Shown here piece by piece: positions 9,878-20,897 of a stretch of DNA of 64,000 nt. Position 1 is the first letter of the stretch; each line of letters opens with the position of its first letter. Under the pieces are notes generated by a model that saw nothing but the letters and a program-made list of their open reading frames with translations, did not search any database and was not told the DNA's origin. This DNA is from Bacteroidota bacterium (GTDB taxonomy: Bacteria > Bacteroidota > Ignavibacteria > Kapaibacteriales > Kapaibacteriaceae), in the NCBI GenBank assembly GCA_018266735.1, contig JAFDZT010000007.1, positions 186,001-250,000 of the forward strand, in the 5' to 3' direction. Made by a program: the position numbers and the translations under genes.

Positions 9878-12800
9878 CTAGAGCTTGACGAATCGAAGGC
9901 GAAGACCCCGTCCATCGCGTTGCACCATCATGGTGTACACGCCGGCATCGAGGAACGATGTGTCGAAGGCGAACTCCGATGTGCCGCTTGGAAGCGAGAA
10001 GACGGCACGACGTACGCCGCGTGCATCCACAAGGATGGCCTCGCCTCCCTGCCACCCTCCCCGTGCCGTGATCATGCATTGATCCGTAACAGGGTTGGGC
10101 GAGATGGTCACGTCGTCCACGACCTCTTCTTCACGAACACCCACCGTATTCACAACGAACGGTTCCGATGTTGCCGAGCATGCATTCTCGGCCGTTACCC
10201 GCACGCGATAGGATCCCGGCGTGACCACGGTGTAGGTGCGCTGCGTTGCAAATGGAATGGGCGTGTTGGACTCCGACCATTGATAGGCGGCTCCAACAAC
10301 ACTGCACTCAAGCGTGTTCTGCGTGCGGACGATCGATGGCGTGGCCGGTGCAGGTTTCGTGCTCACTACAACGGGTGCAGATGTACCCGTGCAACCTCCG
10401 GGTTCTGTAACGGTGACAGTGTACGAGCCTGCCTTGTTGACCGTGATCTTGCGCGTTGTGGCGCCGGTGGACCATTGATAGGTGTTGTACACGCCGGCAT
10501 CGAGTTCGATGCTTTCGCCGTCGCACAGTGTGGTGGGACCCGACACCGTGATCGTTGGAACGATGACAGAACCGAAGGTGACGTTCATCGTTGCCGATGT
10601 GCCCATACATCCCGTTGACGAGGTCTGCTTACAAGCAACGGTTCCGGTGCCGGTACTACCCCATTGCACCGTGATCGTCGGACTACCTGCACCGCTCCGG
10701 ATGGAGCCATTCGTCACTGTCCATGCATAGGTATCGCCACTTTCCGCCGTCACAGAATACACGGCCGTCGCATTCACGCATGTTTGCGATGGCCCCGTGA
10801 TCTGTGGTGCAGGTGTTCTGCTGAACGTCAACACATAGGGAACGGATTGTCCTTCGCAGTTGAAGGAATTCGTCACACGGACGGTATAGGAACCGGACTT
10901 CGTCACATCGATGGTGCGCGTGGTGGCACCGGTGGACCATAGATACGTAGCGAAGCCGGCACCGGCATCTAGGCGAACGGTCTGTCCTTCGCATGGCGTG
11001 CCCGTATTGGGTGTTGTGATCACGGGCTTCGGAAGATCGATCACGCGGATCAGCAATTGGTCCTTCGTCGAACATCCGTTGTTATCGGTGACCGTGAGCG
11101 AATAGACCTGCGACGAGATGGGAGAGGCGACAGGATTCGGTGTGTTGACAGCGGACAGACCGGCCGATGGTTCCCATAGATAGGAAAGTGGAAGTGCCGT
11201 TGATGCGATGGTGGGCTGGAGTTGGATCGAACTTCCGGCACAGATGATCACGGTGTCTGGACCGGCATTCACCTGCGGCAACGGATTCACCGTGAGCTTC
11301 ACAGTGTCCGCCTGCACGCAGCCGCGAACATCCGTCACCGTGAGCACATACGACGTCGTTGTTGTTGGCGTGGCAATAGGCTTTTGGATGGTGGGATCGT
11401 TCAGTCCGGTTGCGGGCGTCCACTGGAATTGATAGGGCGCAAGACCGCTCGTTACCACGGCATTGAGCGTCTTCGCATCACCTTGACAGAGCGACGTATC
11501 CGCACCGGCGTTCACGATCGGACGCGGGATCACCGTGAGCACCATCGTGTCTGCGCGGACACAGCCGTTCACATCGGTGACCGTGACGGAGAATGTGGTC
11601 GTCGTGGTGATGGTGGCAATGGGATTGGCAACCGTTGAATCGTTCAACACATTGCCCGGTCGCCAACGATAGACGAATGGCGTGTTCCCCGTCGCAACAG
11701 GTGTGGCTCCCAGTGCCTTGGAGGATCCAAGACAGACGGTATCGTCTCGACCTGCATTCACGAGTGGCACACTGAGCGCGACGATCAAATTCGTTTTCAC
11801 GATCTCGTCCGTACCGAACGCATTCGATACACCCATGCGAACCGAATAGGTTCCGGATGTTGTGTAGGTGTGTGTGCAATTCGTGGACGTGTAGTCCACG
11901 ACCCCATCGTTGTTCACATCCCAATTCGTGTTGGTCGGTTCGTTGCTGCTCGTGTTCGTGAACGTCACCGTAAGTGGCGAACAACCGCGCACCACGTTGG
12001 ATGTGAACGAAGCAACGGGAGGTGCCAGGTTGCAGACTCCCGCGCCAACAGCATTCATGGCCGCCGGACCACAGGCATGCGCCACGGTCGACCTGTTCAC
12101 GATGGACCGCCCGCCCGTGCTGTCACTGGCGGCCAATGGCGTCCGACGCTGCTCACCGGCTGCCAGCGCCCAATACATCACCGCTGCTGCGTCGCGCACA
12201 TGACCAAGACCAAGTCCGTGTCCGATCTCATGCAGGGCGACCGTCTCGAAGTCCACCTGCGGTGCCACAGGCGCGCCGGGTCCATACTGCCAATTCGTGG
12301 CGCCGTCCATGATCAGGTCGATATCATCGACGCGCCAATACTGTACACCGCCCTGTGTGCACGCCGCATAGTAGAAGTAACACACACCAAGAACGCCATT
12401 GGGTAACTGACAAGCTGCACCATCGAACGTGATCACATTGATACCGTCGGCACCATTCGTGCACGTGACGTTCGTTGTGCCCGCAGCGATGGCCAGGTTC
12501 GCGCCCGTCTTGCAGCGCCACGTCGACAATGCTCGCCGCACGGCTAGGTTGGCTGCATTCTGCGCTGCCAGTCCTGCGTTGAGTGTGAAGGTGTATCCGT
12601 TCTGTCCGTTATCGTTCACCAACTCCACCGGTGACCACTGATCCACCTGCGCACCAGCCGTGTTCTGATTCGTGAACTGCGCCCAGTTGATGTTGATGGA
12701 TTGTGTTGTTGTGAGGATCTCGTTGCCATCCGTGATCACGCGAACCTTGCCGGTACCGGCCGTCGGATTGTCATCGGCTGTGCATGGCACGAGCACGACG

Positions 12801-13552
12801 ATGATCGTGTCGTTCCACGATTGAATGTGAAACGGCGGCAATGTGCCGAACACCTCGCCACCCTCATCGGCACTTACAAATCGTACCGTGCTGTTCGCAC
12901 CCTTCACACCAAAGCCCGTGCCTTTGATGGTCAGTGCTGTGAGTGTGCCGGCATTGAAGGTGGTCGGGTTCAAGCTGGTAATGGCCAGGGCCTGCGTTGA
13001 TTCGTGCTGCTTGGAGGATCGCATGATCGGTTCGGAGAACATCACGCCACCACCGGGCAAGCTTGGCATACGTCCGCGCACGGCGGAGATCTGAGCGAAC
13101 AGATCCATGTCGGCGACCGTAGTTCCGATGGCATCGACGAACGATCCTTCACGATCGGTCATCACTCCTTGCGGTCCACTCGAGATCACATACGTGTTCG
13201 TTTGTGCGTCGAATGGATCCAGCATCAACACGACATGCTCGCCGCTGTGCACACTGGCATTGGGGATCACGACAAGGCGTTGTTGTTGATAGGTGCCACC
13301 TTCGATGACCACGTCGATCGAAGGCCGCGCAATGGATAGGTCCCATGCGCGCACCACATCGATGTGCCACCGTGTGTGAATGCGATCGTTGATGATCTCT
13401 GTGCTCGACGTGCTCACCACACCCTCGACAACGGCGTGGGCACTACGAAGTCTGTCATGCAGGGGCAAGGGCTTGAGCATGCATCCGCGATGCGCGTGCA
13501 GGGGCAGGAACGTTGCCAGCAGGAGGATCAGGAACAGGTATCCTTGACGCAT
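9878..13552 (-). CDS. Secreted metzincin-type protease with IPT, PKD and Ig-like domains and a T9SS-type C-terminus
   Basis: 1224 residues from an ATG giving a signal peptide (MRQGYLFLILLLATFLPLHA). Going along the chain: an N-terminal domain, an IPT/TIG-like domain (NPTTFNAGTLTALTIKGTGFG), then a matrixin-like catalytic region with LHEIGHGLGLGH (HExxHxxGxxH, about residues 437-447) and a following Met-containing turn (AAVMYW). A PKD domain with WDVNNDGVVDY follows, then several repeated Ig-like modules with [YFW]xWSTGATTRTI[DT]V. The last about 80 residues (VTISPNPVTDQ ... GVYTMMVQRDGRGLRLRFVKL) resemble a type A T9SS sorting domain. Expected to be an outer-membrane-anchored or secreted zinc protease. 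Divergent from the next gene with only about 30 bp between. Confidence 0.9.
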   Translation of the reverse strand: MRQGYLFLILLLATFLPLHAHRGCMLKPLPLHDRLRSAHAVVEGVVSTSSTEIINDRIHTRWHIDVVRAWDLSIARPSIDVVIEGGTYQQQRLVVIPNASVHSGEHVVLMLDPFDAQTNTYVISSGPQGVMTDREGSFVDAIGTTVADMDLFAQISAVRGRMPSLPGGGVMFSEPIMRSSKQHESTQALAITSLNPTTFNAGTLTALTIKGTGFGVKGANSTVRFVSADEGGEVFGTLPPFHIQSWNDTIIVVLVPCTADDNPTAGTGKVRVITDGNEILTTTQSININWAQFTNQNTAGAQVDQWSPVELVNDNGQNGYTFTLNAGLAAQNAANLAVRRALSTWRCKTGANLAIAAGTTNVTCTNGADGINVITFDGAACQLPNGVLGVCYFYYAACTQGGVQYWRVDDIDLIMDGATNWQYGPGAPVAPQVDFETVALHEIGHGLGLGHVRDAAAVMYWALAAGEQRRTPLAASDSTGGRSIVNRSTVAHACGPAAMNAVGAGVCNLAPPVASFTSNVVRGCSPLTVTFTNTSSNEPTNTNWDVNNDGVVDYTSTNCTHTYTTSGTYSVRMGVSNAFGTDEIVKTNLIVALSVPLVNAGRDDTVCLGSSKALGATPVATGNTPFVYRWRPGNVLNDSTVANPIATITTTTTFSVTVTDVNGCVRADTMVLTVIPRPIVNAGADTSLCQGDAKTLNAVVTSGLAPYQFQWTPATGLNDPTIQKPIATPTTTTSYVLTVTDVRGCVQADTVKLTVNPLPQVNAGPDTVIICAGSSIQLQPTIASTALPLSYLWEPSAGLSAVNTPNPVASPISSQVYSLTVTDNNGCSTKDQLLIRVIDLPKPVITTPNTGTPCEGQTVRLDAGAGFATYLWSTGATTRTIDVTKSGSYTVRVTNSFNCEGQSVPYVLTFSRTPAPQITGPSQTCVNATAVYSVTAESGDTYAWTVTNGSIRSGAGSPTITVQWGSTGTGTVACKQTSSTGCMGTSATMNVTFGSVIVPTITVSGPTTLCDGESIELDAGVYNTYQWSTGATTRKITVNKAGSYTVTVTEPGGCTGTSAPVVVSTKPAPATPSIVRTQNTLECSVVGAAYQWSESNTPIPFATQRTYTVVTPGSYRVRVTAENACSATSEPFVVNTVGVREEEVVDDVTISPNPVTDQCMITARGGWQGGEAILVDARGVRRAVFSLPSGTSEFAFDTSFLDAGVYTMMVQRDGRGLRLRFVKL

Positions 13553-13583
13553 GGAATGCCCTCGGTGAAATCTCGGTAACTTG

Positions 13584-15794
13584 ATGTCGAATATAGGAAG
13601 GAGAACGTTGCTGTCGCACGCCGCCGTCATGATCATGCTCTTGCTCTGTCTCGTCCCCTACGGAGGCAAGGCGGCGGGGATCGGTCTGTCCGGTCCCAAG
13701 CATATCTGCGAGGGTTCGAACGCACAGCCCATTACGGCGGACTCCGGCTACAGCAACTATGTGTGGAGCACCGGTGAACGGGGACAAACGATCTATGTGA
13801 CCTCCGGGGGTACGTACGTGGTCTATGCCGTGAACAGGAATGGTGCACTCGATTCCGGTCGCATCGTGATCCGCGACGTCCCCAAGCCGCATCCGTTCAT
13901 CGGGAACGGACGGCAGTATCTGTGCGAAGGCGACGTGGCCGCCCTGCAAGCTCCCGACCTCTTCGTGTGGTATCGGTGGAACACGGGCGATACAACACGC
14001 ACCATCTCCATCACGAAGAATGGTGTGTTTCGCGTGACGGTGATGGACAGCAACGGATGTGTGGGCAGCAGCGACAGCCTGGTGGTCGAGTTCCTTCCCG
14101 TGCCCACATCGGGCATCAACGGCCCGAATGCAGCGTGCAGAGGGTCCGAGGCCACGTATGTGGCGAACAATGTGCCCGGTGCTTCCTATGCGTGGAATGT
14201 GGTGGGAGGAACGATCCTGCAAGGACAGAACACGCGAGCCATACGTGTGCGATGGAATGGAAGCGGACAGGTGGAACTCACTACGTCGTTACCACGACCG
14301 GATGCACAGGTGTGTGCATCGGTGGCACAGTATGCCGTGCGCGTAGGAGCTCGTCTTCGACCCGAGCTGCTCTTTGACCGACGGAACATCTGCGAAGGTG
14401 AATCCACAGAGCTTCGCGTTGGCAACGGTTATCGGTCGTATCAATGGAACACTGGCGACACTACGCCGACGATCCGCGTCAAACGCTCCGGGTTGTATTG
14501 GGTGGACCTTGTCGACTCCAGCGGTTGCACCGGAACCTCGGATACACTGGAGGTCTTCGTCCATCCCCTTCCGTCCGTCGACATCACCGGTCCACGCATC
14601 GTCTGTCCCGGCGAGCGCTTCACCCTCTCTGCCACACCTGGCATTGCCATCTATGCATGGAACACCGGAGATCGCACACCATCCATCGACGTGAACGCCG
14701 CCGGCATGTATCGCGTGATCGCCACAACTCTTGACAACTGTTCGGACACGGCCGACTTCGAGGTCTTGGCCGGTGCTACACCAATGGCCACCATAGCCGA
14801 TCCCGTGGTGCTCGGGCCGACAACGGTGGGAAGCACGGCACGGATCAACGTCGACGTGCAGAACACGGGCACGACTCCGTTCAGCATCATGAACATTTTC
14901 TTCACGCCATCGGTACCACCGATACGTGTGATCGCCCCAACACTTCCGCGCCTTATCGATCCCGGACGCACCGTCACGCTCACGCTCGAATGGTCTCCCG
15001 CGGTTGTCGACACCACCACACTGCGAATGCAGTGCGACCTTCTGTCTGACTGTGCAACCGCTCTCGCAACAAGTATCGTTGCAACGGCCATTGATGCCCC
15101 GCCCCCTGCCACCCTGCTCTTCTCTCTTCCCGACACCACCGTAGCGTCGGGCACAACGGTCGCCCTTCCGATCTCCGTCACGGTGGAAGGGACCATGGAG
15201 GGCGGCGAGGCCATCGACGTCGAAGGGATGATCCGATTCAAACGGTCGCTCTTGATCTCGCGTGGCGTAAGCAACGGACTGTATATCTCCGAAAGCATGG
15301 ACGACACTGTGCGTCGTGTGCAGTTCCGCGTGCTTGATGTCCATCCCGCTCGATCGTCGCACGTCACGGACCTGATCGTCAACACGCTGCTCGACGTGCC
15401 ACCATCAACGTCGCTGAGTTTCGAGTCGATCACCATCTCCCCTGCGGGATCTCATCCTGTGCGCACGCAGGATGGATCGTGTACCATCACGACGTGTTTT
15501 CTCGAAGGCCGGATGGTGCGCTTCCTACAACCACTGCGCATCGAGCGACTCCATGTGGACGATGCAGACGTGATCGAGGTGGACGTGTTCACGCAAGAGC
15601 GCGGGAACCATCGCATCGAGCTTCGTTCCATCGATGGTGCACTTGTCGCACGTGCATCGTTCGATCACGCATCGGATGAGGCCCAAACGCATACAGTCCA
15701 CATGCCGCGAACATCGCTGGCACATGGACTGTATCTGCTGCAACTGTTATCGCCGTTCGGTGTGCGATCTGTGCCGATTTTACTTCACGAATAG
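13584..15794 (+). CDS. Large secreted Ig-like repeat protein
   Basis: 736 residues. The ATG at 13584 is preferred because it places GRR before the hydrophobic signal core ([16 protein letters not shown]); ATG 13629 is an alternative. The N-terminal half has four or five Ig-like modules with the same signature as the protease across the promoter, such as [22 protein letters not shown] and [22 protein letters not shown], so the two genes share repeat ancestry. The middle resembles a choice-of-anchor/cohesin-like domain ([14 protein letters not shown], then [21 protein letters not shown]). The end, [22 protein letters not shown], is consistent with a T9SS-type C-terminal domain. Probably exported and cell-surface; adhesion or binding is inference. 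Its 3' end overlaps glnN by 15 bp. Confidence 0.8.
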   Translation: MSNIGRRTLLSHAAVMIMLLLCLVPYGGKAAGIGLSGPKHICEGSNAQPITADSGYSNYVWSTGERGQTIYVTSGGTYVVYAVNRNGALDSGRIVIRDVPKPHPFIGNGRQYLCEGDVAALQAPDLFVWYRWNTGDTTRTISITKNGVFRVTVMDSNGCVGSSDSLVVEFLPVPTSGINGPNAACRGSEATYVANNVPGASYAWNVVGGTILQGQNTRAIRVRWNGSGQVELTTSLPRPDAQVCASVAQYAVRVGARLRPELLFDRRNICEGESTELRVGNGYRSYQWNTGDTTPTIRVKRSGLYWVDLVDSSGCTGTSDTLEVFVHPLPSVDITGPRIVCPGERFTLSATPGIAIYAWNTGDRTPSIDVNAAGMYRVIATTLDNCSDTADFEVLAGATPMATIADPVVLGPTTVGSTARINVDVQNTGTTPFSIMNIFFTPSVPPIRVIAPTLPRLIDPGRTVTLTLEWSPAVVDTTTLRMQCDLLSDCATALATSIVATAIDAPPPATLLFSLPDTTVASGTTVALPISVTVEGTMEGGEAIDVEGMIRFKRSLLISRGVSNGLYISESMDDTVRRVQFRVLDVHPARSSHVTDLIVNTLLDVPPSTSLSFESITISPAGSHPVRTQDGSCTITTCFLEGRMVRFLQPLRIERLHVDDADVIEVDVFTQERGNHRIELRSIDGALVARASFDHASDEAQTHTVHMPRTSLAHGLYLLQLLSPFGVRSVPILLHE

Positions 15795-17954
15795 CATTTC
15801 GCGATATCCCGGAAGTGGCCAGTGCTTGTAGGCCATCACGCGCTCCAATTGGTCGGCGGCCTTGCGAACGGCCAACATGGCCGGCAACACGTTCTCATGC
15901 ATGTGTTCCGCCTTCTCCAGAAGTGTATCGCCTCCGAGCTCCAGATTCATTGCGCGCAAATGCTCGAGCGCATGCGAGAGCTGGTCGGCACCTTGCGAGA
16001 TCTGCTCGATGGTGCGTGTCGTTGCAAGCGATCCGCCATGCAACGCCACGGATGTTTGTGCAAGGTCTTGCAAGTACTGCAGCACGCCGGGAAGGATCTG
16101 CGTTTGCGCCACCCATTCCGTGGTCTCCCCTTCGATGTTCACCGTCTTGAAGTACTGGTCGTACATCACTTCTGCACGAGCTTCGATCTCGCGATGCGAG
16201 AGCACGCCATAGTCGGAGAAGAGCTTCGTGTTCTTCGTGCTTGTAAGGTGCTGAAGGGCGGAAAGGGTTGTCGGCAGATTCAACAGTCCACGCTTTTCTG
16301 CTTCGCGATGCCACTTGGCCGCATAGCCGTCACCATTGAAGATGATGCGCTTATGCGATGCATACACCTCACGCAACGTCTCTTGCAATGCGACCTCGAA
16401 GGATTGCTTCTTCTTGAGTCGTGCTTCGATCGATCGTGAGAGTGCGTCGATCGATTCGGCGACGATGGTGTTCAACACGGTGATCGGGAACGAGACGGAC
16501 TGTGACGAGCCCGGCGCGCGGAACTCGAACTTGTTGCCCGTGAAGGCAAATGGTGAAGTGCGATTGCGGTCACCGGCATGACGTGGGATCGTTGGCAGAA
16601 CCGGTGATCCAAGGCCGAGCAAGCCAGCGCGCTTGGAGGAGCCACCCTTGCCGGACTCGATCCTGTCGTAGATCTCCGTGAGTTGATCACCAAGGAACAT
16701 CGAGATGATAGCCGGCGGTGCTTCGTTGGCACCAAGACGATGATCGTTCGGTGCCGATGCCACACTTGCGCGCAAGAGGTCTTGATGCGTGTCGACGGCG
16801 CGGATCACCGCTGCACAGAAGAACAGGAAGATCATGTTCTCGTGCGGTGTCTCTCCGGGCTCCAGAAGGTTCAGACCTGTGTCGGTGCTCATGGACCAGT
16901 TCACATGCTTTCCGCTTCCGTTCACACCGGCGAAGGGCTTCTCGTGGAGCAAGCAGACCAGACCGAACTTTCGTGCTGTGTTCTTGAGCACCTGCATGAT
17001 GAGCTGCTGATGATCGGCGGCGATGTTGCTGCCCTCGAAGAGGGGCGCTACTTCGTACTGACCCGGCGCCACTTCGTTGTGTCGTGTACGGATCGGAATG
17101 CCCAGCTTGTACAGTTGATGCTCGGCATCGGCCATGAAGCTGAGCACACGGTCCGGAATGGAGCCGAAGTAGTGGTCCTCGAGTTCCTGTCCACGTGGTG
17201 GCTTCGCACCGAACAACGTCCGTCCGCTCATCACCAGGTCGGACCGACGGAAATAGAATTCTTCGTCGATGAGAAAGTACTCTTGCTCCACACCAACGGT
17301 GGACGAGACCTTGGACACATCGTCATGACCGAACAACTTCATCGCTCGCAGTGCGCTTGTGTTCAAGCACTCGAGCGAGCGAAGCAATGGCGTCTTCAGG
17401 TCGAGTGCTTCTCCCGTCCACGATGCAAAGGCCGTCGGAATGCAAAGTGTTGCACCGTTCGTGTGACGCATGATGAAGGCGGGTGAGGTTGGGTCCCATG
17501 CCGTGTATCCACGCGCTTCGAAGGTTGCACGCAGTCCACCGCTCGGGAACGACGAAGCATCGGGCTCACCCTGAATGAGCTCCTTCCCGTGGAATTGCGC
17601 GATCGCATTTCCATCGGATGTGGGCATCACGAAACTGTCGTGCTTCTCTGCCGTGCTGCCCGTGAGGGGTTGGAACCAGTGTGTGTAGTGCGTGGCACCT
17701 TTCTCCAGTGCCCACGTCATCATGGCCAGGGCCACGGTATCGGCAATGGCCGGATCGATGGTACTTCCCTTCTCCATGGTTGCCTGGAGCGACTTCCACA
17801 CCGGCTTGGAGAGCCGCTGTCGGAGCTGATCGGACGTCAGGACATCGTCGGCGAAGACATCCTTGAGCGTCGATGTTGGCAAGGGAGCCGTTGTTGCATC
17901 ATTGCGCCACGTGCGGGCTGCGGAGATCACGTCGAATTCGTGGAAGGAGGACAT
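15780..17954 (-). CDS. glnN: Type III glutamine synthetase
   Basis: 724 residues, the size of GSIII enzymes and much longer than GSI. It makes glutamine from glutamate, ammonia and ATP in the cytosol. The GSIII-specific N-terminus and the catalytic core are recognisable in [72 protein letters not shown] and [23 protein letters not shown]. It lies 37 bp downstream of an Lrp/AsnC regulator on the same strand, so control by that regulator is likely. The intervening stretch holds a short tandem repeat. Confidence 0.95.
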   Translation of the reverse strand: MSSFHEFDVISAARTWRNDATTAPLPTSTLKDVFADDVLTSDQLRQRLSKPVWKSLQATMEKGSTIDPAIADTVALAMMTWALEKGATHYTHWFQPLTGSTAEKHDSFVMPTSDGNAIAQFHGKELIQGEPDASSFPSGGLRATFEARGYTAWDPTSPAFIMRHTNGATLCIPTAFASWTGEALDLKTPLLRSLECLNTSALRAMKLFGHDDVSKVSSTVGVEQEYFLIDEEFYFRRSDLVMSGRTLFGAKPPRGQELEDHYFGSIPDRVLSFMADAEHQLYKLGIPIRTRHNEVAPGQYEVAPLFEGSNIAADHQQLIMQVLKNTARKFGLVCLLHEKPFAGVNGSGKHVNWSMSTDTGLNLLEPGETPHENMIFLFFCAAVIRAVDTHQDLLRASVASAPNDHRLGANEAPPAIISMFLGDQLTEIYDRIESGKGGSSKRAGLLGLGSPVLPTIPRHAGDRNRTSPFAFTGNKFEFRAPGSSQSVSFPITVLNTIVAESIDALSRSIEARLKKKQSFEVALQETLREVYASHKRIIFNGDGYAAKWHREAEKRGLLNLPTTLSALQHLTSTKNTKLFSDYGVLSHREIEARAEVMYDQYFKTVNIEGETTEWVAQTQILPGVLQYLQDLAQTSVALHGGSLATTRTIEQISQGADQLSHALEHLRAMNLELGGDTLLEKAEHMHENVLPAMLAVRKAADQLERVMAYKHWPLPGYREMLFVK

Positions 17955-17967
17955 AGGAGGAAGTTAT

Positions 17968-17995
17968 AAGTGACGAGTGACAAGTGACGAGTTAT
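17968..17995. repeat. 14-bp tandem duplication between lrp-like gene and glnN
   Basis: AAGTGACGAGTGAC is followed directly by AAGTGACGAGTTAT in the short gap, running into the regulator's stop codon. Possibly a replication-slippage product; no function can be assigned. Confidence 0.7.
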
Positions 17996-18444
17996 GAAGA
18001 GAGAGGCAACGCCAATGATTCCTTGTGGGTACTGAGGACGACGTTGGTGAGGGTGCGCGTGACGCCTTTCCAAAGTTGAATGGCCGATAGGAGTTGCTCG
18101 AGCGCTGCTGTATTTTTAACGCGTACCTTGATCAGGTGCGAAGCGGTGCCGGTGATGGCATGGCATTCCAAGATGTCGGCGCGTTGGCGGCAGCTCTTGC
18201 GGAACGATTCGTAGTGAGAGCTCGAGTCCATGTCGACGAAGATGAAGGCTGTGACGTCGAAGCCGCATTGGGCTGCGTCGAGGACGACGGTGTATCCGTG
18301 AATGAAGCCGGCCTCTTCGAGTTTTCGCACATGATCGCTCACGGTGGGGATGGATGTTCCCACGCTGTCGGCGATCTCGCTCAAGCTGGTCCGCGCATTC
18401 GTCTGGAGGAGTTCGCAGATCTGTCGGTCTAGGTCTTTGAGCAT
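17992..18444 (-). CDS. Lrp/AsnC-family transcription regulator
   Basis: 150 residues. The N-terminal HTH (LDRQICELLQTNARTSLSEIADSVGTSIPTVSDHVRKLEEAGFI) is the classic Lrp/AsnC start, followed by the ligand-binding RAM domain (HGYTVVLDAAQCGFDVTAFIFVD ... ECHAITGTASHLIKVRVKN). These proteins form octamers or hexadecamers and respond to amino acids. It is immediately upstream of glnN on the same strand and divergent from mtgA across 76 bp. Nitrogen- or glutamine-responsive control of glnN is a fair inference but not shown by the sequence. Confidence 0.93.
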   Translation of the reverse strand: MLKDLDRQICELLQTNARTSLSEIADSVGTSIPTVSDHVRKLEEAGFIHGYTVVLDAAQCGFDVTAFIFVDMDSSSHYESFRKSCRQRADILECHAITGTASHLIKVRVKNTAALEQLLSAIQLWKGVTRTLTNVVLSTHKESLALPLSS

Positions 18445-18520
18445 GTTTTTGTCGACGTTTCTTTAGATTCTTAACCTCTGGGCACTGCAAACCTAATTTC
18501 TTTAAGGGATTGGCGCAAGT

Positions 18521-19210
18521 ATGGTGAAAAACTTTTTCGTGTGGACGTGGCGGACGATCGTGGCATTCCTCGTCGGATCCGTGTTGGTCGTGGCCATCTT
18601 CCGCATCGTCCCTCCCGCCATCACGCCCTTGATGGCCATGCGTTTCGTGCAGGCACCGTTCACCGGACATCGCATGACGATGGCGCATTCGTGGATCTCG
18701 TATGGCAATTGCTCGCCCGCCATCTTTCGTGCGGTGCAGAGCGGAGAGGATGGGAAGTTCCTGCGTCACAACGGCATCGACTGGAAGGCCGTGGAGCGCG
18801 CCAAGCATGTGAATGCGGGACGGGTCAAGCGTGGGAAGCCGCCGCTGGGAGCGAGCACGATCACGATGCAGACATCGAAGAACGTATTCCTTGTTCCATG
18901 GCGGTCCATGGTCCGCAAGGCATTTGAAGTGTACTTCGTCTATCTCATCGAAGCGATCTGGGGAAAGCAGCGCATCCTTGAAGTATACGTGAACATGATC
19001 GAGTGGGGCGACGGATTGTATGGGGTGGATGCGGCGTCGCGATACTATTTCCACAAGCCCGCATCGGAGCTCACGAATGCCGATGCTGCGCTGTTAGCGG
19101 CCGTGGTGCCCAATCCACGTCGGTTCCATGCCGATGCACCTTCGGCCTATACGCGCAAGCGTGCGTCGTTTATTGCAGGACGGATGCGAGGGATGCCGCT
19201 TCCGAAGTAG
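18521..19210 (+). CDS. mtgA: Monofunctional peptidoglycan glycosyltransferase
   Basis: 229 residues. One N-terminal membrane segment (about 11-30) anchors a GT51 domain that polymerises lipid II into glycan strands in the periplasm. Key motifs are the catalytic glutamate in AVQSGEDGKFLRHNGID (E76), GASTITMQTSKN, and KQRILEVYVNMIEWGDGLYG. No transpeptidase domain follows, so it is the monofunctional type. It stands alone between the Lrp-type gene and the convergent rluD. Confidence 0.95.
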   Translation: MVKNFFVWTWRTIVAFLVGSVLVVAIFRIVPPAITPLMAMRFVQAPFTGHRMTMAHSWISYGNCSPAIFRAVQSGEDGKFLRHNGIDWKAVERAKHVNAGRVKRGKPPLGASTITMQTSKNVFLVPWRSMVRKAFEVYFVYLIEAIWGKQRILEVYVNMIEWGDGLYGVDAASRYYFHKPASELTNADAALLAAVVPNPRRFHADAPSAYTRKRASFIAGRMRGMPLPK

Positions 19211-19212
19211 TG

Positions 19213-20319
19213 TCATGCCATGGCGGAGGCACGACAGAGATCGATGGCCGCCTGCATATCGGCGGGCAGTTCGCTCTGGACGTCGATGACCTTCTTCGTT
19301 ACGGGATGTGTGAATCCAATGGTCCGTGCATGCAGGGCTTGTCGGTCGAGATGGGCAAGGACGTCTTTTGCCAACTTCCGATAGGCATGATACACACCTT
19401 GAATGGCCTGTTCCCTGCCGCCATAATCCTTATCACCCACCACAGGATGATGCAAGTGGGCCATGTGGACGCGGATCTGATGTGTTCTTCCTGTGCGAAG
19501 CTTCAGTCGCACGAGGGTTGCGCATTCATAGCGCTCGAGGACCGTGTATTCGGTAGCCGCATCCTTGCCGCCTTTGTCGACGACAGCGCGCAGCTTGCGA
19601 TTTCGTGAGTTGTAGCCGATCTGTGATTCGATCAGACCGGAATCGTCGCGCATCACGCCCCAGACGAGGGCCACGTACTCACGATGCACGGTGCGGTCTT
19701 TGAACTGCGTTGCCAATGCAAGCGAGGCGCCATAGTTCTTTGCGACAACGAGAAGGCCGGTGGTATCACGATCGAGACGGTGGACGATACCGGGCCGTAC
19801 TTCGGCCGATGCGAAGATCGATGCCTCCGATGCTTCTTCCGTCGTGTCGACCGATTCATCTTCTTCATCCCATGGCGCAATGTCCGTCGACACGTCGATC
19901 GCCTCGCGGATGCCCATGTGATAGAGCATGGCATTGACGATGGTACCGCTGCGATGTCCGAGTCCGGGGTGGACGGAGATGCCGGCAGGTTTCTCGATGA
20001 CGACGAGATCGTCATCCTCATAGCGAATGTCGAGCGGAATGTCTTCGGGGATCAGTTGGATCGGCGGCATGCGCATCACGGTGCACGTGATCACATCGTG
20101 AGGCTTGATCTTGTAGTTGGCGCGCGATGGAGCACCGTTCACGAGGACGTTGCCCGACTCGATCCCCTTTTGCACCTTGGTTCGGGTGGCATTCTCTACA
20201 GCGTGTGTGAGAAATGCATCGAGTCGCCCCGGCTTTTGCTTTGCCGGGATCGTGAACTCATAGACCTTCTCGATCTTCTCCAGAAAGTCCGAGGGGTTGT
20301 GCGGTGTTGTTGGTTCCAT
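19213..20319 (-). CDS. rluD: RluA/RluD-family pseudouridine synthase
   Basis: 368 residues. The ATG at 20319 is chosen because AAGGAG lies 10 nt upstream; a GTG at 20349 is possible. An S4 RNA-binding domain (RLDAFLTHAVENATRTKVQKGIESG) precedes the catalytic domain with the active-site aspartate in GIVHRLDRDTTGLLVVAKN, plus LKTGRTHQIRVHMAHL-type residues near the end. It converts uridine to pseudouridine in large rRNA; RluD is the best guess within the family. It overlaps the 3' end of lspA by 62 bp. An acidic insertion (PWDEEDESVDTTEEASEASI) lies before the active site. Confidence 0.9.
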   Translation of the reverse strand: MEPTTPHNPSDFLEKIEKVYEFTIPAKQKPGRLDAFLTHAVENATRTKVQKGIESGNVLVNGAPSRANYKIKPHDVITCTVMRMPPIQLIPEDIPLDIRYEDDDLVVIEKPAGISVHPGLGHRSGTIVNAMLYHMGIREAIDVSTDIAPWDEEDESVDTTEEASEASIFASAEVRPGIVHRLDRDTTGLLVVAKNYGASLALATQFKDRTVHREYVALVWGVMRDDSGLIESQIGYNSRNRKLRAVVDKGGKDAATEYTVLERYECATLVRLKLRTGRTHQIRVHMAHLHHPVVGDKDYGGREQAIQGVYHAYRKLAKDVLAHLDRQALHARTIGFTHPVTKKVIDVQSELPADMQAAIDLCRASAMA

Positions 20320-20887
20320 CGTCGTGTTGCTCCTTGGACAGATAGGCACCGTGCTTCAACTCTGCTGCTGTTGGCATGTACTTGCTCACAACGATGAGCA
20401 GGACCACGCCGCACGACACGCATGCATCGGCGATGTTGAAGACGGGATAGTGCGTGTAGATCTCTCCAAACCACGACACATCAGGGATATCCACTTGAAT
20501 GAAGTCCACCACCTTGCCGAACATCAGCGGGTCTTCTCCAAAGATCACGCCGTAGAACATTCGGTCGATCAAATTACCAACGGCCCCTGCGAAGATCAGC
20601 ATCACGGCGATCCGCACAAGAGGATGGAACGATCGAAGGCGACGGAGATACCAGGCTAACAACACAGAGATCACGATGGTGAACAGCGTGAGGAGGATCT
20701 TACCGGCACCAAAACTGATGCCGAAGGCCATTCCCGGATTCTGGACATAGGTGCAGCGAATCGCTTCACCAACCAGCGGGAACGACTCGCCCAGGAACAT
20801 GTTGGTATGCACCCACACTTTCGTGATCTGGTCGATCACGATCAGGAAGGCGGCAAGGAGGAAGGCCCGATTCGCTATCGCATGCAT
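20258..20887 (-). CDS. lspA: Lipoprotein signal peptidase (signal peptidase II)
   Basis: 209 residues. An inner-membrane aspartyl protease that removes the signal peptide from prolipoproteins after lipidation. Four membrane segments are visible. The catalytic aspartates are in GNLIDRMF (D108) and FNIADAC (D154), with the conserved N-terminal DQITKVWV and YVQNPGMAFGI. The hydrophilic tail after residue 180 overlaps the rluD start and is longer than usual. Its gene starts 10 bp after the DksA-like gene ends, so the set H1-like, dksA-like, lspA and rluD probably forms one operon. The window contains likely substrates, such as the DUF4382 lipoprotein. Confidence 0.95.
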   Translation of the reverse strand: MHAIANRAFLLAAFLIVIDQITKVWVHTNMFLGESFPLVGEAIRCTYVQNPGMAFGISFGAGKILLTLFTIVISVLLAWYLRRLRSFHPLVRIAVMLIFAGAVGNLIDRMFYGVIFGEDPLMFGKVVDFIQVDIPDVSWFGEIYTHYPVFNIADACVSCGVVLLIVVSKYMPTAAELKHGAYLSKEQHDDGTNNTAQPLGLSGEDREGL

Positions 20888-20897
20888 GCTACGGCGC

